Assembly: GCA_001661245.1 (NCBI GenBank)
Contig: KV454014.1
Location: 1,246,691-1,310,690 of the forward strand
Direction: 5' to 3'
Length of the DNA stretch: 64,000 nt
Origin: Pachysolen tannophilus NRRL Y-2460
Taxonomy: Eukaryota > Ascomycota > Pichiomycetes > Alaninales > Pachysolenaceae
Below the pieces are notes generated by a model, which searched no databases, was not told where the DNA came from, and saw only the letters and a list, made by a program, of their open reading frames with translations. Below, one piece after another: positions 48,133 to 58,576 of the stretch. Position 1 is the stretch's first letter, and every line of letters begins with the position of its first letter. The position numbers and the translations under genes are program-made.

Positions 48133-51100
48133 TTATTCATCAATAATTCCATTTTCTTTTAGAGTTTGTAACAACTTAGCATCAACGTATTTACCTAAAG
48201 ATGGCTCACCAGTTAATCCTTTCCTCTTTCTAGTTTTCAAGACAAAATCTCTAGATAAAGAGTTACGTGGAACTGGTTTTAATGGAGGTAAATAACAATC
48301 TTTTTGCAATGGATCACCAGGGACATAATCCCATTTATAAAAAGTTAAAAAGCACATTGCTTGACCTTGAGTATTTATTCTAATATCTGTTTCTAAACCA
48401 ACAGAATCAATTACTGGAACAAATCCAACCATTTTATAAAAAGGTGTACCATCAACACTTGCATCTTCTAAGATAGCACCTCTTCTTTTCTCCAAGATTC
48501 GATTGAATCCATTAACAACTTCTCTAGAATCAACTGTATTACCTCTACTTGTATCATCGTATGTTTCGGAAACTATCTTGACAATAATATCAACACGATA
48601 TATGGGTTCCATTAATCTAGGTGATGAGATCATCATTGCAGCATAACAAGCTTTTCTTATCATTGGAATAATTTGTCCACCATTTGAATCCAACAAATTA
48701 TCAGAATCCATTTGAAAGTCAAGAATTTTAAACTTAATGCTTCGAATAGGTTCATCACATAATGGACCTTCTCTAGTTGCCCATTGGAAACCTTGGACTA
48801 TTGAATCCTTTAACAATTTCAATTTAGACTTGTCAACTTCATCTGGCAAAGTATCATCAAGTAAAATATTCAGCGCACCATTTTCTGGAGCTCCAAATGA
48901 CCAGATAGACCTAGAGGCTAATGCGTCCCATTTATATTCATCTCTGAATAATTTACCAATTTTTCTCAGATCTGAAACACTGGTTGGAACTTTACCTATC
49001 TCAATATCTCGAGTTATTTTTTCTTCTAAAGGTTCCAGAATTATTGTGACTCTATTTAGTTTATTTGTTGATTCAATTGAAATCTTAGTCATTGAAAGAT
49101 CTGTACAAGATTCAGCAAATCTACTTATTGGATCACTGACTTTGATTTCAATATTTGAATATAATTTCCTCAAATCATGTAACAAGCAGTCCATGTATAA
49201 TTCCCCAGAACCCAATATAACGTGTTCACCGCTTTCTTCAACTTTTATTTCACAACCACAATATGATTTATTAATTTTCCGTAATCCTTCAAGTAATTTA
49301 GGTAATTCTGAAGGGTTTTGAGGTTCTATAGCCACTTTGAAAACTGGTTGGATTATATAATCTAATGGTTTAAAAATATATAATTGTTGATCAAATGTTG
49401 ACTCATAAATGGTTGCAGTCTTTGTTACAAACGTATCCAAATCTTTGGAAGTTATTAAACCTATGCACCCTGCAGGTAATTCAGTTACAGGAATTCTATA
49501 TCTTCCACCACTTATATAAATTTTTTGTAATTCTTGTTCAATCATATCTTCATCATCATCTGGTGAGTAAGCTTCTCCTAAAATTTTATAAGTTGTTTTC
49601 AATTTTAATGTACCACTAATAACATGTACAACACCATAAAACTTTGATGAATCTTTGGAATCTATTAATTTTGTAATATGAGCAATTAATGGTCCATTTT
49701 GATCACATCTAGAAATATGTTGTTTAATTAAATCAAGTGATTCTGATTTTGTATTAAATAATAAACGATCAATTTTTTGTGAAGCAATATCTATTGGTGA
49801 AGGACAATTTTTTTCAACCATATCAACGAAACCTGAAGATGACCCAAAAATTTTTTTACAAATTTCTCTTAATAAAACTTGTGAATCTAATTTGAATAAG
49901 AATGATGGTAATGAATTTAAATTAAAATGTTTTTGTAAGAAAGACAGTAATTCTTTTGGTTCTTTTGTTAAAGTATGACTAAATATTTTGTATAATGGAT
50001 TCAATATGAATTTTATAAATGATCTATGATTACTTTCTAAAGAAGAATTTTTTTTTTGAAGAGTTGAAAACAGATTTGTTTTATCATCATAATAAATGTC
50101 ACCCCAAAGACGTGAACCAAATGAATCAATATCTAAATCATTTGCATTAAATCGTTCACAATATAATTGAGCAAAACTTCTTAGATTAAAGCAAAATTGA
50201 TATGAAGAAGAAGCAAATAATACATTGTTTAATTCTGGTGAGAAATGTAAAATTTCATTTTTATTATTAAATTCTGAATTTTTAATAAATTCATTAAATT
50301 CTTCTATAACATGTCTTAATTTAAAATATGCATCTAATGGTGGAAGACGTAATTCTAATATAAGTCTATCAATTTTATTTATTACCAAACACATTGGGAT
50401 ATTATATTGTAAACAATTTTGAATTGCTAATTTATCACCAATTGATAAACCTTCAATACAATCAAGTATTATAATTGCACCATCAACGGATGCGTTTGAA
50501 ATTGCCAATTCATCTGCGAAATTAACATGACCTGGTGAATCCAATATATTAAATACAAGACTTTTCTTATTTAAATCTTGTAATAATAAAGTTACTGGAG
50601 TTGATTTTATAGATAAACCTTTTTCAATTTCTAAAAAATGAGTATCTGTATATCTTAATGGTTTAAAATTTTTTAATTTTTTAAAATTTATTGTTTTTAA
50701 ATCAGAATGAGTTTCCCATATTAACATATCTAAAAAACTTGTCTTTCCTGAATGTAAATTTCCAATTAATGAAATATTTCTAATTCTTTCTGGTAATGAT
50801 AACATTGAATTTACTAAATAATCTAATGAATATACTGTTGAAGGTAATTCTGTTTCTTCTAATTTTAAAATTTTTTGTTCCACTGGTTTAACTATTGGTT
50901 CATCTATATCTTGAGTATCATGTGTTTGTATAATAGTTTCAACATCTGGTCCAAAAGTTTCATAAATTGAAGGATAATATTTTTTATCTTCATTGAGTAC
51001 AATAGCAGTAGTACTCAGAGTATTAATATCATTCTCATTCTCATTCTCATTCTCATCAACCATCTCTTCTTCCGATCCATAACCGGCAACATCATAATTC

Positions 51101-51268
51101 ACATCCCCCGAGTTTGTATCTGAGCTTGAATCTGAATCCAGTGCATCCCCAATGAGATTACCAAACCTAAAAAAAAAAAAAAAAAATGGCATTAGTATAA
51201 GTTCAAATATCAAATATTAACTTAATTATTTATACATACTCGTCGTAAACGTCTTCATCGCTGTCCAT
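48133..51268 (-). CDS. SNU114: Snu114, U5 snRNP GTPase (one intron)
   Basis: A two-exon gene: exon 1 is 51240-51268 and exon 2 is 48133-51166, encoding 1020 residues. The 73-nt intron has donor GTATGT, branch TACTAAT and a poly-pyrimidine tract before TTTTAG. Splicing gives MDSDEDVYDEFGNLIG, the expected N-terminus of Snu114/EFTUD2. The GTPase motifs are GNLHSGKTS, DSPGH and NKID, with EF-2-like domains II-V, including EGPLCDEPIRSIKFKILDFQ, SPRLMEPIYRVDI and TQGQAMCFLTFYKW. The tail (FVLKTRKRKGLTGEPSLGKYVD) is also conserved. Snu114 drives Brr2-dependent U4/U6 unwinding. Without the intron the first exon would be replaced by an artefactual hydrophobic start. Confidence 0.95.
51167..51239 (-). 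other. Spliceosomal intron of SNU114
   Basis: A 73-nt intron after the tenth codon, phase 2, with GTATGT donor, TACTAAT branch site and a 16-T tract before the acceptor. It is supported by the conserved DEFGNLIG join. Confidence 0.9.
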
Positions 51269-52229
51269 GATTTGCAAAACCACAAAACCCAATTTGCAAG
51301 CTGAGCCTTAATGAACAAAAAACTTTAAATAATAAGAAAATAGAAAAAAGTATTAGCTTCTACTCTATAATTAAGTAATATATATATATATATATATATA
51401 AAGTATAATCTTTCAGCTGCTATTTAGTAAGAGACAGTTTTTAATGTGTCTGTCGTCAGTCAATACTGAAAGAAAAAGAAGAAAATGAAAAAAAAAACCA
51501 AAGTAGTGTATTATGGAACCAAGTTACAAAATAGGAAACTTTGGTACAGGTAGTGCATAGTACCAGAAAAACTAAAAAAAATTTTTTTTTTGAAAAAACC
51601 TAATAGTAGTGTACAATAAGCAAAACCAGGCACGTGCGCGCGATGTCATCAGATTTTTTTTTTTTTTCTTTTCTTTTTCTTTTATTTTTACTTTTTAAAT
51701 AAAAACAAGTCGTGCACGAAGTTAAATTTTCAACAGTATGGTGACGCCATAGCCATAATAAAAATAATAGTAATAAAAATGGTAGTGTACTTGCTTTTCC
51801 ATTATTCTTCTATTATTCTTCATGTTTTTTGTTTTTTCCCTTTTAGGATTAAAGCTTTTTTTAAAATTGATTTGATTTCTTAATACAGAAACTTAGGGCG
51901 GTTAACGTATGCAACGCGCCCTAAATTACCGAATTTGGTTTTTTCTTTTTTTTTTTGATTTTTTTTTTTCTTTTAAAATTTTATGCTAACAAAAAAATTT
52001 CATTTTGAAATTTCATTGTAATTACTAAAATAATATTTTTAAATTATATTTATTCAACACTAAATTCCATAATAATAATAAAAAAAAANAAAAAAAAAAA
52101 AGATTACAAAATTCATTCATTTTAGTAGTAATCTATTTATTTGATAGATTATCTATATCTATAGTTTTTGTTAGAAGGAAAGGTTAGATTTTTATAGGTA
52201 TAGATTGGTATTTTTTTTTTTTTTAGAAG
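51269..52229. promoter_or_regulatory. Divergent SNU114 / MNN2-family promoter region
   Basis: 961 bp without a gene. A (TA)n tract lies at 51378-51400. CACGTG is at 51631-51636, followed by CGCGCG. An inverted repeat TTAGGGCG (51893-51900) and CGCCCTAA (51917-51924) has a 16-nt loop. Long A/T tracts follow, and one N is present in a poly-A run at 52089, a sign of base-call uncertainty. No ORF or RNA gene is convincing. Confidence 0.5.
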
Positions 52230-55200
52230 ATGGTAGCTACTACATCATTCGCTAAGAATGCCTTGTTTAGATCAGGTTATTCATCTAAAAAAATTCAAAA
52301 ATGTTTGATTATTACTGGATTATTAGTTTATTTTTCAATATTCATAGTATCGATAGATAGTTTTATTCCATTTTTATCATTGGGACAACAATCATCAAAT
52401 ACTGTTACTAGAGATGAAAAAAATTCAGATTCACAAACTGAAATATCTGGTTCATTGAAAAAAATTAATTTAAATAATAAAATTGATGTATTAAAACAAA
52501 ATGCTCTGAATAATGAAATTGAATATAAAGTGATGAAAGCCATTGATCCAAATTTTAGTAAAGATACTGATGGTGTTGATATTAAATATGAAGACACGTT
52601 AATAAAAGAAGAATTAATTTCTCCTTCTTCAGATACTTCATCATCATTATCAAATTCTTATATTAATCATCAAAATATAATGGAAAGAATAAATAGGTAC
52701 TTGGGCCTGTCATCTTCTTCCTTATCAGATTCGAAAAAACTTGATTCTTCTCAGAAATCAAGTCATGATCTGGTTATGGATAGAATAAATAAATATATAG
52801 ATGATGCTTCTCCTAAAAATAATGAATATGACGAGTACGCGCTGCTTAATAAAGGTCCAGTTAATGAACAAGAGCCAACAAGACAGCAACTGCCACACCA
52901 ACTGCAACTGCAACTGTCTCAGGTTCCTGTTGTTGCTGTTCCTGAGAAAGCTGTTCAAAAAGAAGCTAATAAAGAAAATTCAGAAACTAACGCCAATGAA
53001 AATACTAATGCTGGCTCTTCTTCTCCTGCAAAAGCTGAAGCCAATGCCGCTGAAGCTCCTGCTGTGCTGGCAAATAACGCAGGTAATGCAAATAACGCGC
53101 AACTCGATTCAAGCTCAGGTTCAAGCTCAGGTTCAGGTTCTGGTTCAGATGCATCTGAACTGAATCCAATCTTTGTCTTTGATAAAGGTAAAATTGTTAA
53201 ACCTGAAACTGGTGAAGAACAAGACGCACAAGATCTTGTTGCCGCAGGAATACCTCCTATAGCTCCACCACAGAGCGGAGACAACGATGAAGATGCAGGC
53301 AGTGTCACCGTTGTTAGTCCGGAAGAAGCAAATGCAAACCCTGAATCCAAGGATGCACAAGTAGCACAACAACCGGAACTGCAACAACAGAAAGAAGAAA
53401 AGCCAAGTAACATAAATCTGGAACAGCCAGCTCAGCAAGCTCCACCAGCTGAACCAGCTAAAGATGTACCAGTTGCTAAACCAGCTGAACAAGCTGAACC
53501 AGCTCAACAAGCTCAACAAGCTCAAGATGTACAGGTTCCTCAGAAAGACACTGCTAAAGATTCTTCTGCTGATACCGTTCCTGCAATAGGTGAACAACTG
53601 GGCAGCGCAAAAGAACCTGCACAGGCAGATACCAAACAAAGTTCTGAACAGCAACAACAAGAACCAGCTAAAGGAGATCAGGCAAAGGCTCTGCTGCCTG
53701 CAGAACTGCCTGCAGATCAATCACAGCAGGGAGGAGTTGCTCAAGAAGGTGCTTCTCAGCAACAGCAAAAGGAAGCACAGGCTCCTGCTGCTGCAAATGA
53801 TAAGCTGCAACAGGCTGATAAAGAAATTAAGGAAGAAAAGAAACCTGTTGTTGAACAACAGCAACAAGAGTCTTCTGGAAAATCAGCATCTGAAGCTAAA
53901 TCAAATGCTAATGCGAATGCTGATCCAAATGCTCAAGTAAGAGATGTTGATAAGATAATTGAGGTAGAACCAGCTCATTCACTTTATGGTCCTTATGAGC
54001 GTATTATCAATATCTTGTATGAATCAACTATTAGCACCCCACCTTTGAGAAACTACCGTGAAACTGCAAAACATGTTAAAGCATGGATTAAAGATACTAC
54101 TTTTACAAGAGAATATCTTGATTCATTATTAGAGATCAATGACCAGTCTTTTTACGATTTAAAAGAACAACATGATAAATTGAAAAGAACAATTCAAAAT
54201 GAAAATATTCCATTTGGACATGCAGACAAGATGAAAGTTGGTTCAGATGGTATTGTTTTAGTTGGTGGTGGTAAATATAATTTATTAGCATTGATTAGTA
54301 TTCAAAATATCAAGTCATTAGGTTCTCAATTACCAATTGAAATTTTTATTGGTAGTGAAGCAGAATATGATGCTAATTTCTGTAATAATATATTACCAAA
54401 GTTTGGTACTGGTATCCAATGTACTTTACTTTGGGAAGAATTTGGTCCTGAATTGATTTCACGTTTAGTGATTAGTGGATTCCAATACAAGACATTTGCA
54501 TTATTGGTTAGTAGATTTCAAAACATTTTGTTTTTAGATTCGGATAATTATCCTGTTACAAACCCAGACTTGTTATTCAAATCAAAAGCATTTATGGATA
54601 ACGGTTTAGTTTTCTGGCCTGATTGTTGGTATAGAACTTCAGCTCCATCATATTATGATATTGCTGATATTCCTATTGGTAGAAACAGAGTTAGAGGTCC
54701 AAGTGCGGAGTTACCACCAGATGTTACAGAATTTAACTACCATGATTTAGAAGGTGCTTTACCTGATCCAACTACAGAAACTGGTATGATTATGGTTAAT
54801 AAGCTCACACATAGTAAGACATTAATAATGGCGTTATATTACAATTTCAATGGTCCAGATTATTATTATCCTATTTTCACCCAAGGAGGTGCTGGTCAAG
54901 GTGATAAAGAGACATTTATAAGTGCAGCACATGTTTTAAAAGAGCCATACTATCAAGTTTCTAAATTTTTCAAGTTCATTGGTGCTTGGAAACATGAAGA
55001 GTTTGACTTTAATGCATTGCTGCAGTTTGATGTTATAGATGACTATTATAACCATGAGCACAATTTTAAACCGGGAGATGAAGGTTTTAGAGATCCAAAG
55101 ATATTATTCATGCATTTGTCCTATCCTAAATTACTTCCAGCTCAGTTGATCAACGATGTTGAGTATACTTTTGAAGGTCAACCAAAGAGATTATATGTCA

Positions 55201-55658
55201 ACTCTACATTTGAACTTAATTACGATTTTGAATTAAAAATGAATGAATTTTTCAACCAATTCTTATGTACCAAATATGATGATTCACAGGATGAGTATAG
55301 AGTTGTTGAAAAGGATCTTGGATTAAAATTAAATGATATAGGATGTGATAAGGACTTGATGGATCAGTACTGTGAAGAAACGTTTATTCCACATGTTGCA
55401 TACTTGAAAGAACACCCTGAGTTAACCACAGAACAAAAAGAGGAGAGAGAACGTGAGAAGGAAAAAGCTGAATCCGAGAAGGCAAGTGGTGGTAGCCCAA
55501 AAGATGATGATAAAAAAGAAGCTGTACAACAGCCGGAAATTGAACTACAACTGATACTGGTACAACCTGAAAAGAAAGATGGAGAGGCCCAAGAGGCTGC
55601 TCCTCCACCACCTGCTCCTATTGAAAACAATCAAGAAGTGGTTGCTGGAAACCAATAG
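52230..55658 (+). CDS. MNN2/MNN5-family alpha-1,2-mannosyltransferase with very long Ala/Gln/Pro/Glu stem
   Basis: 1142 residues from ATG 52230, about twice the length of S. cerevisiae Mnn2 (597). A type II anchor at about 24-47 (KCLIITGLLVYFSIFIVSIDSF) is followed by a stem of about 540 residues, from about 205 on Ala/Gln/Pro/Glu-rich. The GT71 domain is at about 590-1055: GGKYNLLALISIQNIKSLGSQLPIEIFIG, LFLDSDNYPVTNPD (DxD), FWPDCWYRTSAP, TETGMIMVNKLTH and GGAGQGDKETFISAAHVL. A charged tail with PPPPAP closes it. It would add alpha-1,2-mannose branches to mannan. In the linker (52845-53942), 14 of 17 apparent leucines are CTG and none is TTA or TTG, which fits CTG as alanine. Confidence 0.87.
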   Translation: MVATTSFAKNALFRSGYSSKKIQKCLIITGLLVYFSIFIVSIDSFIPFLSLGQQSSNTVTRDEKNSDSQTEISGSLKKINLNNKIDVLKQNALNNEIEYKVMKAIDPNFSKDTDGVDIKYEDTLIKEELISPSSDTSSSLSNSYINHQNIMERINRYLGLSSSSLSDSKKLDSSQKSSHDLVMDRINKYIDDASPKNNEYDEYALLNKGPVNEQEPTRQQLPHQLQLQLSQVPVVAVPEKAVQKEANKENSETNANENTNAGSSSPAKAEANAAEAPAVLANNAGNANNAQLDSSSGSSSGSGSGSDASELNPIFVFDKGKIVKPETGEEQDAQDLVAAGIPPIAPPQSGDNDEDAGSVTVVSPEEANANPESKDAQVAQQPELQQQKEEKPSNINLEQPAQQAPPAEPAKDVPVAKPAEQAEPAQQAQQAQDVQVPQKDTAKDSSADTVPAIGEQLGSAKEPAQADTKQSSEQQQQEPAKGDQAKALLPAELPADQSQQGGVAQEGASQQQQKEAQAPAAANDKLQQADKEIKEEKKPVVEQQQQESSGKSASEAKSNANANADPNAQVRDVDKIIEVEPAHSLYGPYERIINILYESTISTPPLRNYRETAKHVKAWIKDTTFTREYLDSLLEINDQSFYDLKEQHDKLKRTIQNENIPFGHADKMKVGSDGIVLVGGGKYNLLALISIQNIKSLGSQLPIEIFIGSEAEYDANFCNNILPKFGTGIQCTLLWEEFGPELISRLVISGFQYKTFALLVSRFQNILFLDSDNYPVTNPDLLFKSKAFMDNGLVFWPDCWYRTSAPSYYDIADIPIGRNRVRGPSAELPPDVTEFNYHDLEGALPDPTTETGMIMVNKLTHSKTLIMALYYNFNGPDYYYPIFTQGGAGQGDKETFISAAHVLKEPYYQVSKFFKFIGAWKHEEFDFNALLQFDVIDDYYNHEHNFKPGDEGFRDPKILFMHLSYPKLLPAQLINDVEYTFEGQPKRLYVNSTFELNYDFELKMNEFFNQFLCTKYDDSQDEYRVVEKDLGLKLNDIGCDKDLMDQYCEETFIPHVAYLKEHPELTTEQKEEREREKEKAESEKASGGSPKDDDKKEAVQQPEIELQLILVQPEKKDGEAQEAAPPPPAPIENNQEVVAGNQ

Positions 55659-56166
55659 ATTTTAAAAAAAATTAGCCACTATTTTCTTTTTTTAAATCAG
55701 AACAGGAATTTTGATTAATAAACTATTTTGAGAAGCATATTTTTTTTTTATTACTATTACTATTATTATTATTATTATTGTTTTATTTTGTTTTGTTTTG
55801 TTGAATTTTTTGTTTTGACTTTGCTTTTGTTCTTGTTTTTACTGTATTACAAATGGGATCAATTATTTACTATTTTATTTTCTATATTCGGTGACTTTAT
55901 TACTTTATTTTTTATTTCTAATTAAAATTTTCTGTTACAATCATTATAATTTTTTTTTTTTTAAAATCCATTTTTTAACTTTCTTTCTCCGTTTCCCTTT
56001 TTCAATTGTCGTTGACAAACACTTTGTTTTGCTGAATTTTTAGTTCAAAGAACTTTTTTTTCTAGAATAATAATTTCAATGAAATAGGTTAATAGGTCAT
56101 TCTATATAAGTTTTTTTTAAGACTAGAAGAAATTATAATAAAATAACTGATTTTACTTATTTACTA
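55659..56166. other. Intergenic region between convergent genes
   Basis: T-rich sequence with ATT/TTG microsatellites at about 55752-55800. The 55728-55925 frame translates these repeats. Nothing else is recognised. Confidence 0.45.
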
Positions 56167-57131
56167 CTATATAATTTTTGTTTGTCCAATATATTTGTTT
56201 GAAATGAATTTTAAAAAATTTTGATCAATTTCCATATGTTGCAGATCAATCGTTAAAAATTCTACTTTATCCTTTTGATATAAAGTTTTCAAACCTATTA
56301 AATTTTTATTAAAACTTGTAGTTTCATTAAATAATAATAATTTGTTTAAAGAAACATCAAAATCATAAAACCAAGCACTTTGCTTTGGTACTAAAGTTTG
56401 ATCTTGATTAAACATTACCATTACTAATTTATTTTGTAAATTTTCAATTAAATTATCTTTATATTGCCAATTTTTTCCATCATCATTATTAATATATTTT
56501 AAAAAAACAGATTCTTTTAAATATTCATCATAAGAATAAATATCTCTAAAATATTGTGCCTGCACAATACTATTTTGAATTTTTTTTTATAAACTTGTTT
56601 TTTCAATAAAGAATTTCGATTTTTACAAAACCAATCTTGATTTTTACACATTGGTAAATCATAAATTCCATTATGAGGAGATCCAAAAGTTATTAAATTA
56701 TTGAGTTTAAAATTATTACAAGTTTCTAATAATGCTCTTAAAAATAATCCACCTTGAGAAAATCCAATACCATCAATAATTTTCAGATTTGGTAAATTTT
56801 TTTGTAAATCTTGACATACTTGATCCACTTGTAAAGAAACATTACCAAATATACTTAATTGTTGATCTTTATCATTATCTTCATCAATACGTATAGAATA
56901 AATAAATAAATCAGGATGACTTGATTGGAAAACCTCTATAACTTTGGCCATTGAAGAAGAATTATAAGAATCTCCCATACCATGCCATAATACTAAAACT
57001 TGTTGCTCATCATCATCATTATCATTGTGAATCTCAGAAGTAACACTACCAAACTTATCAATAATAAACGCATTTTGAGCATCAATTATAGCAGAAAAAA
57101 GCAAAATTATCAATACAACTAAACTTTTCAT
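56167..57131 (-). pseudogene. Palmitoyl-protein thioesterase (PPT1-type), broken by one homopolymer frameshift
   Basis: Start ATG 57131 with a signal peptide (MKSLVVLIILLFSAIIDAQN). The alpha/beta-hydrolase order is HGMGDSYNSSSM, nucleophile GFSQGG, ITFGSPHNGIYDLPMC, then after the break VQAQYFRDI, the acid in FNQDQTLVPKQSAWF and the histidine in LQHMEID. This aligns along its length with lysosomal/vacuolar PPT1. The reading frame changes at a T9 run (56580-56588); the 5' part stops at 56517 and the 3' part is open to 56167. One indel restores a protein of roughly 320 residues, so this is probably a sequencing error, not decay. S. cerevisiae has no member of this family (its PPT1 is a phosphatase); S. 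pombe does. Confidence 0.8.
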
Positions 57132-57352
57132 TTTTTTTTTCACTATTATTCCCAATAGTATATATTTCAATTACGGTATTAAACAATCAAAAGTGTTTCT
57201 CATGATCAAGATAAGATAAAAAAAGAAAGAAAGAAGGTATTAAAGAAAAAAAAGAAAAAATAAAAAAATTTTTTTTGTATGCATTTAATTTAATTTAATT
57301 TTCATTTTCATTTTAATTTTTAATTTTCAATTTCAATAATTTAATTTGGTGG

Positions 57353-58199
57353 ATGATCAAGATGAATCCTAAAGATTATATATTAGGAGAAGAAGCATAT
57401 AGACAGTCTGAAAAGTCATTAAAGGCGTTGGTTACTCATTTAAATAAAGGTATTAAAGATCCTATTTATTTAACAATAAATTTAAACAATCCTATTGTTC
57501 GAGAAAATGATTATATTCCAAGATTAATACCGTTAAGTAATAAATTTTCTTCACCAAAATTATCATCAATGAAGATATTACTTATTACCAAAAATGATCT
57601 TAATGGTGAGAATTATAGAAATGTTATAAAAGCTAAAGAATCACCAATTTCTGAATTATTTCATGATATAATTACTTTAAAAAAATTGAAAAAAATTGCT
57701 TTAAATAAAAAAAAATTGAATAATTTTTATAATGAATTTGATATGATAATTTGTGATAATAGAATTTCAAAATTACTTTTTAAAATAATTGGTGGTGATT
57801 CTTTATATTCTAAAAAAAAAAATACCATTTTTAATTCAAATGGCAAAACCTGATTTTTCATCATCAAAATTAATTTTATCACAACAACGTAAATTAAAAG
57901 ATGAAAGATGTGATGTAAAATATATTTTAAAACAAATGAAATTTATTTGTCAAAATACAAATTTTATACCTTCAGGATCAGGAACATGTTTATCAATTAA
58001 AATTGGTTATGCAAATATGAATATACAAGAAATGATTGAAAATATTAATGATGTTTTAAATTTCTTAATTGATAATAAAAATAAAAATGTCATTTGTGGT
58101 AAGGAAAATTTAATTAAAGGTGGAATAAAATTATATAAAGATGTACATATAAGAAGTGAATCAACTATTAGTTTACCTATATATTATCAAAATAAATAA
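57353..58199 (+). pseudogene. UTP30: Utp30, ribosomal L1-domain nucleolar protein, broken by one homopolymer frameshift
   Basis: Start ATG 57353 (MIKMNPKDYILGEEAYRQS). The L1-like fold is recognised by ALVTHLN, PIYLTINLNNPI, IPRLIPLSNKF, MKILLITKND and the 3' part KKIPFLIQMAKPD, FICQNTNFIPSGSGTCLSIKIGYANM. This order matches Utp30/Cic1-type L1 proteins. The frame shifts by one base in an A11 run at 57812-57822; the 5' frame ends at 57853 and the 3' frame runs to 58199. Deleting one A gives a single open frame of about 280 residues (S. cerevisiae Utp30 is 274). Utp30 is a 90S pre-ribosome protein. It is divergent from the PPT1-type gene across 221 bp that include an AAAAAATTTTTT element near 57264. 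Confidence 0.78.
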
Positions 58200-58576
58200 A
58201 TAAAATAATTAATTAATTAAATAAAATTACATATACATTATATATAGATCAATCTTATCCTTTTTCTTCTTTTTTTTTTTTTTGGTCTCTCTTTAGTAAT
58301 AACCAGTTACTTAGCCAATTACTTAGCCAGTTAGTTAATTAGCCAGTTATCAATAATACTTTTAATATGTGACAAAAATAAAAAAAAATTAATTAATAAA
58401 AAAAACTTCTTTTAGGGCTTAGATGAAGATTTATAAATGATGAAAAGTTTCCAAATATTTTTTTTTATTTGCTTTTTGCTTTTTGCTTTTTGCTCTCTTT
58501 TTATTTTTTTATTTTTGATTTTAATTTTTTGTTGATTGGAATTCAACTGGAAGAATCATTTTAAAATTGGAAAATT
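58200..58576. other. Intergenic region
   Basis: A/T-rich with an AGCCAGTTA/TTAGCCA repeat at about 58300-58345 and a CTTTTTG repeat near 58472-58494. It contains the promoter of the KTR-family gene. Confidence 0.45.

Noticed and set aside
51631-51636. CACGTG as part of a point-centromere CDE I
   Set aside because: No CDE II-like 80-bp A/T block with a CCGAA-type CDE III follows at the right distance; a plain E-box is more likely.
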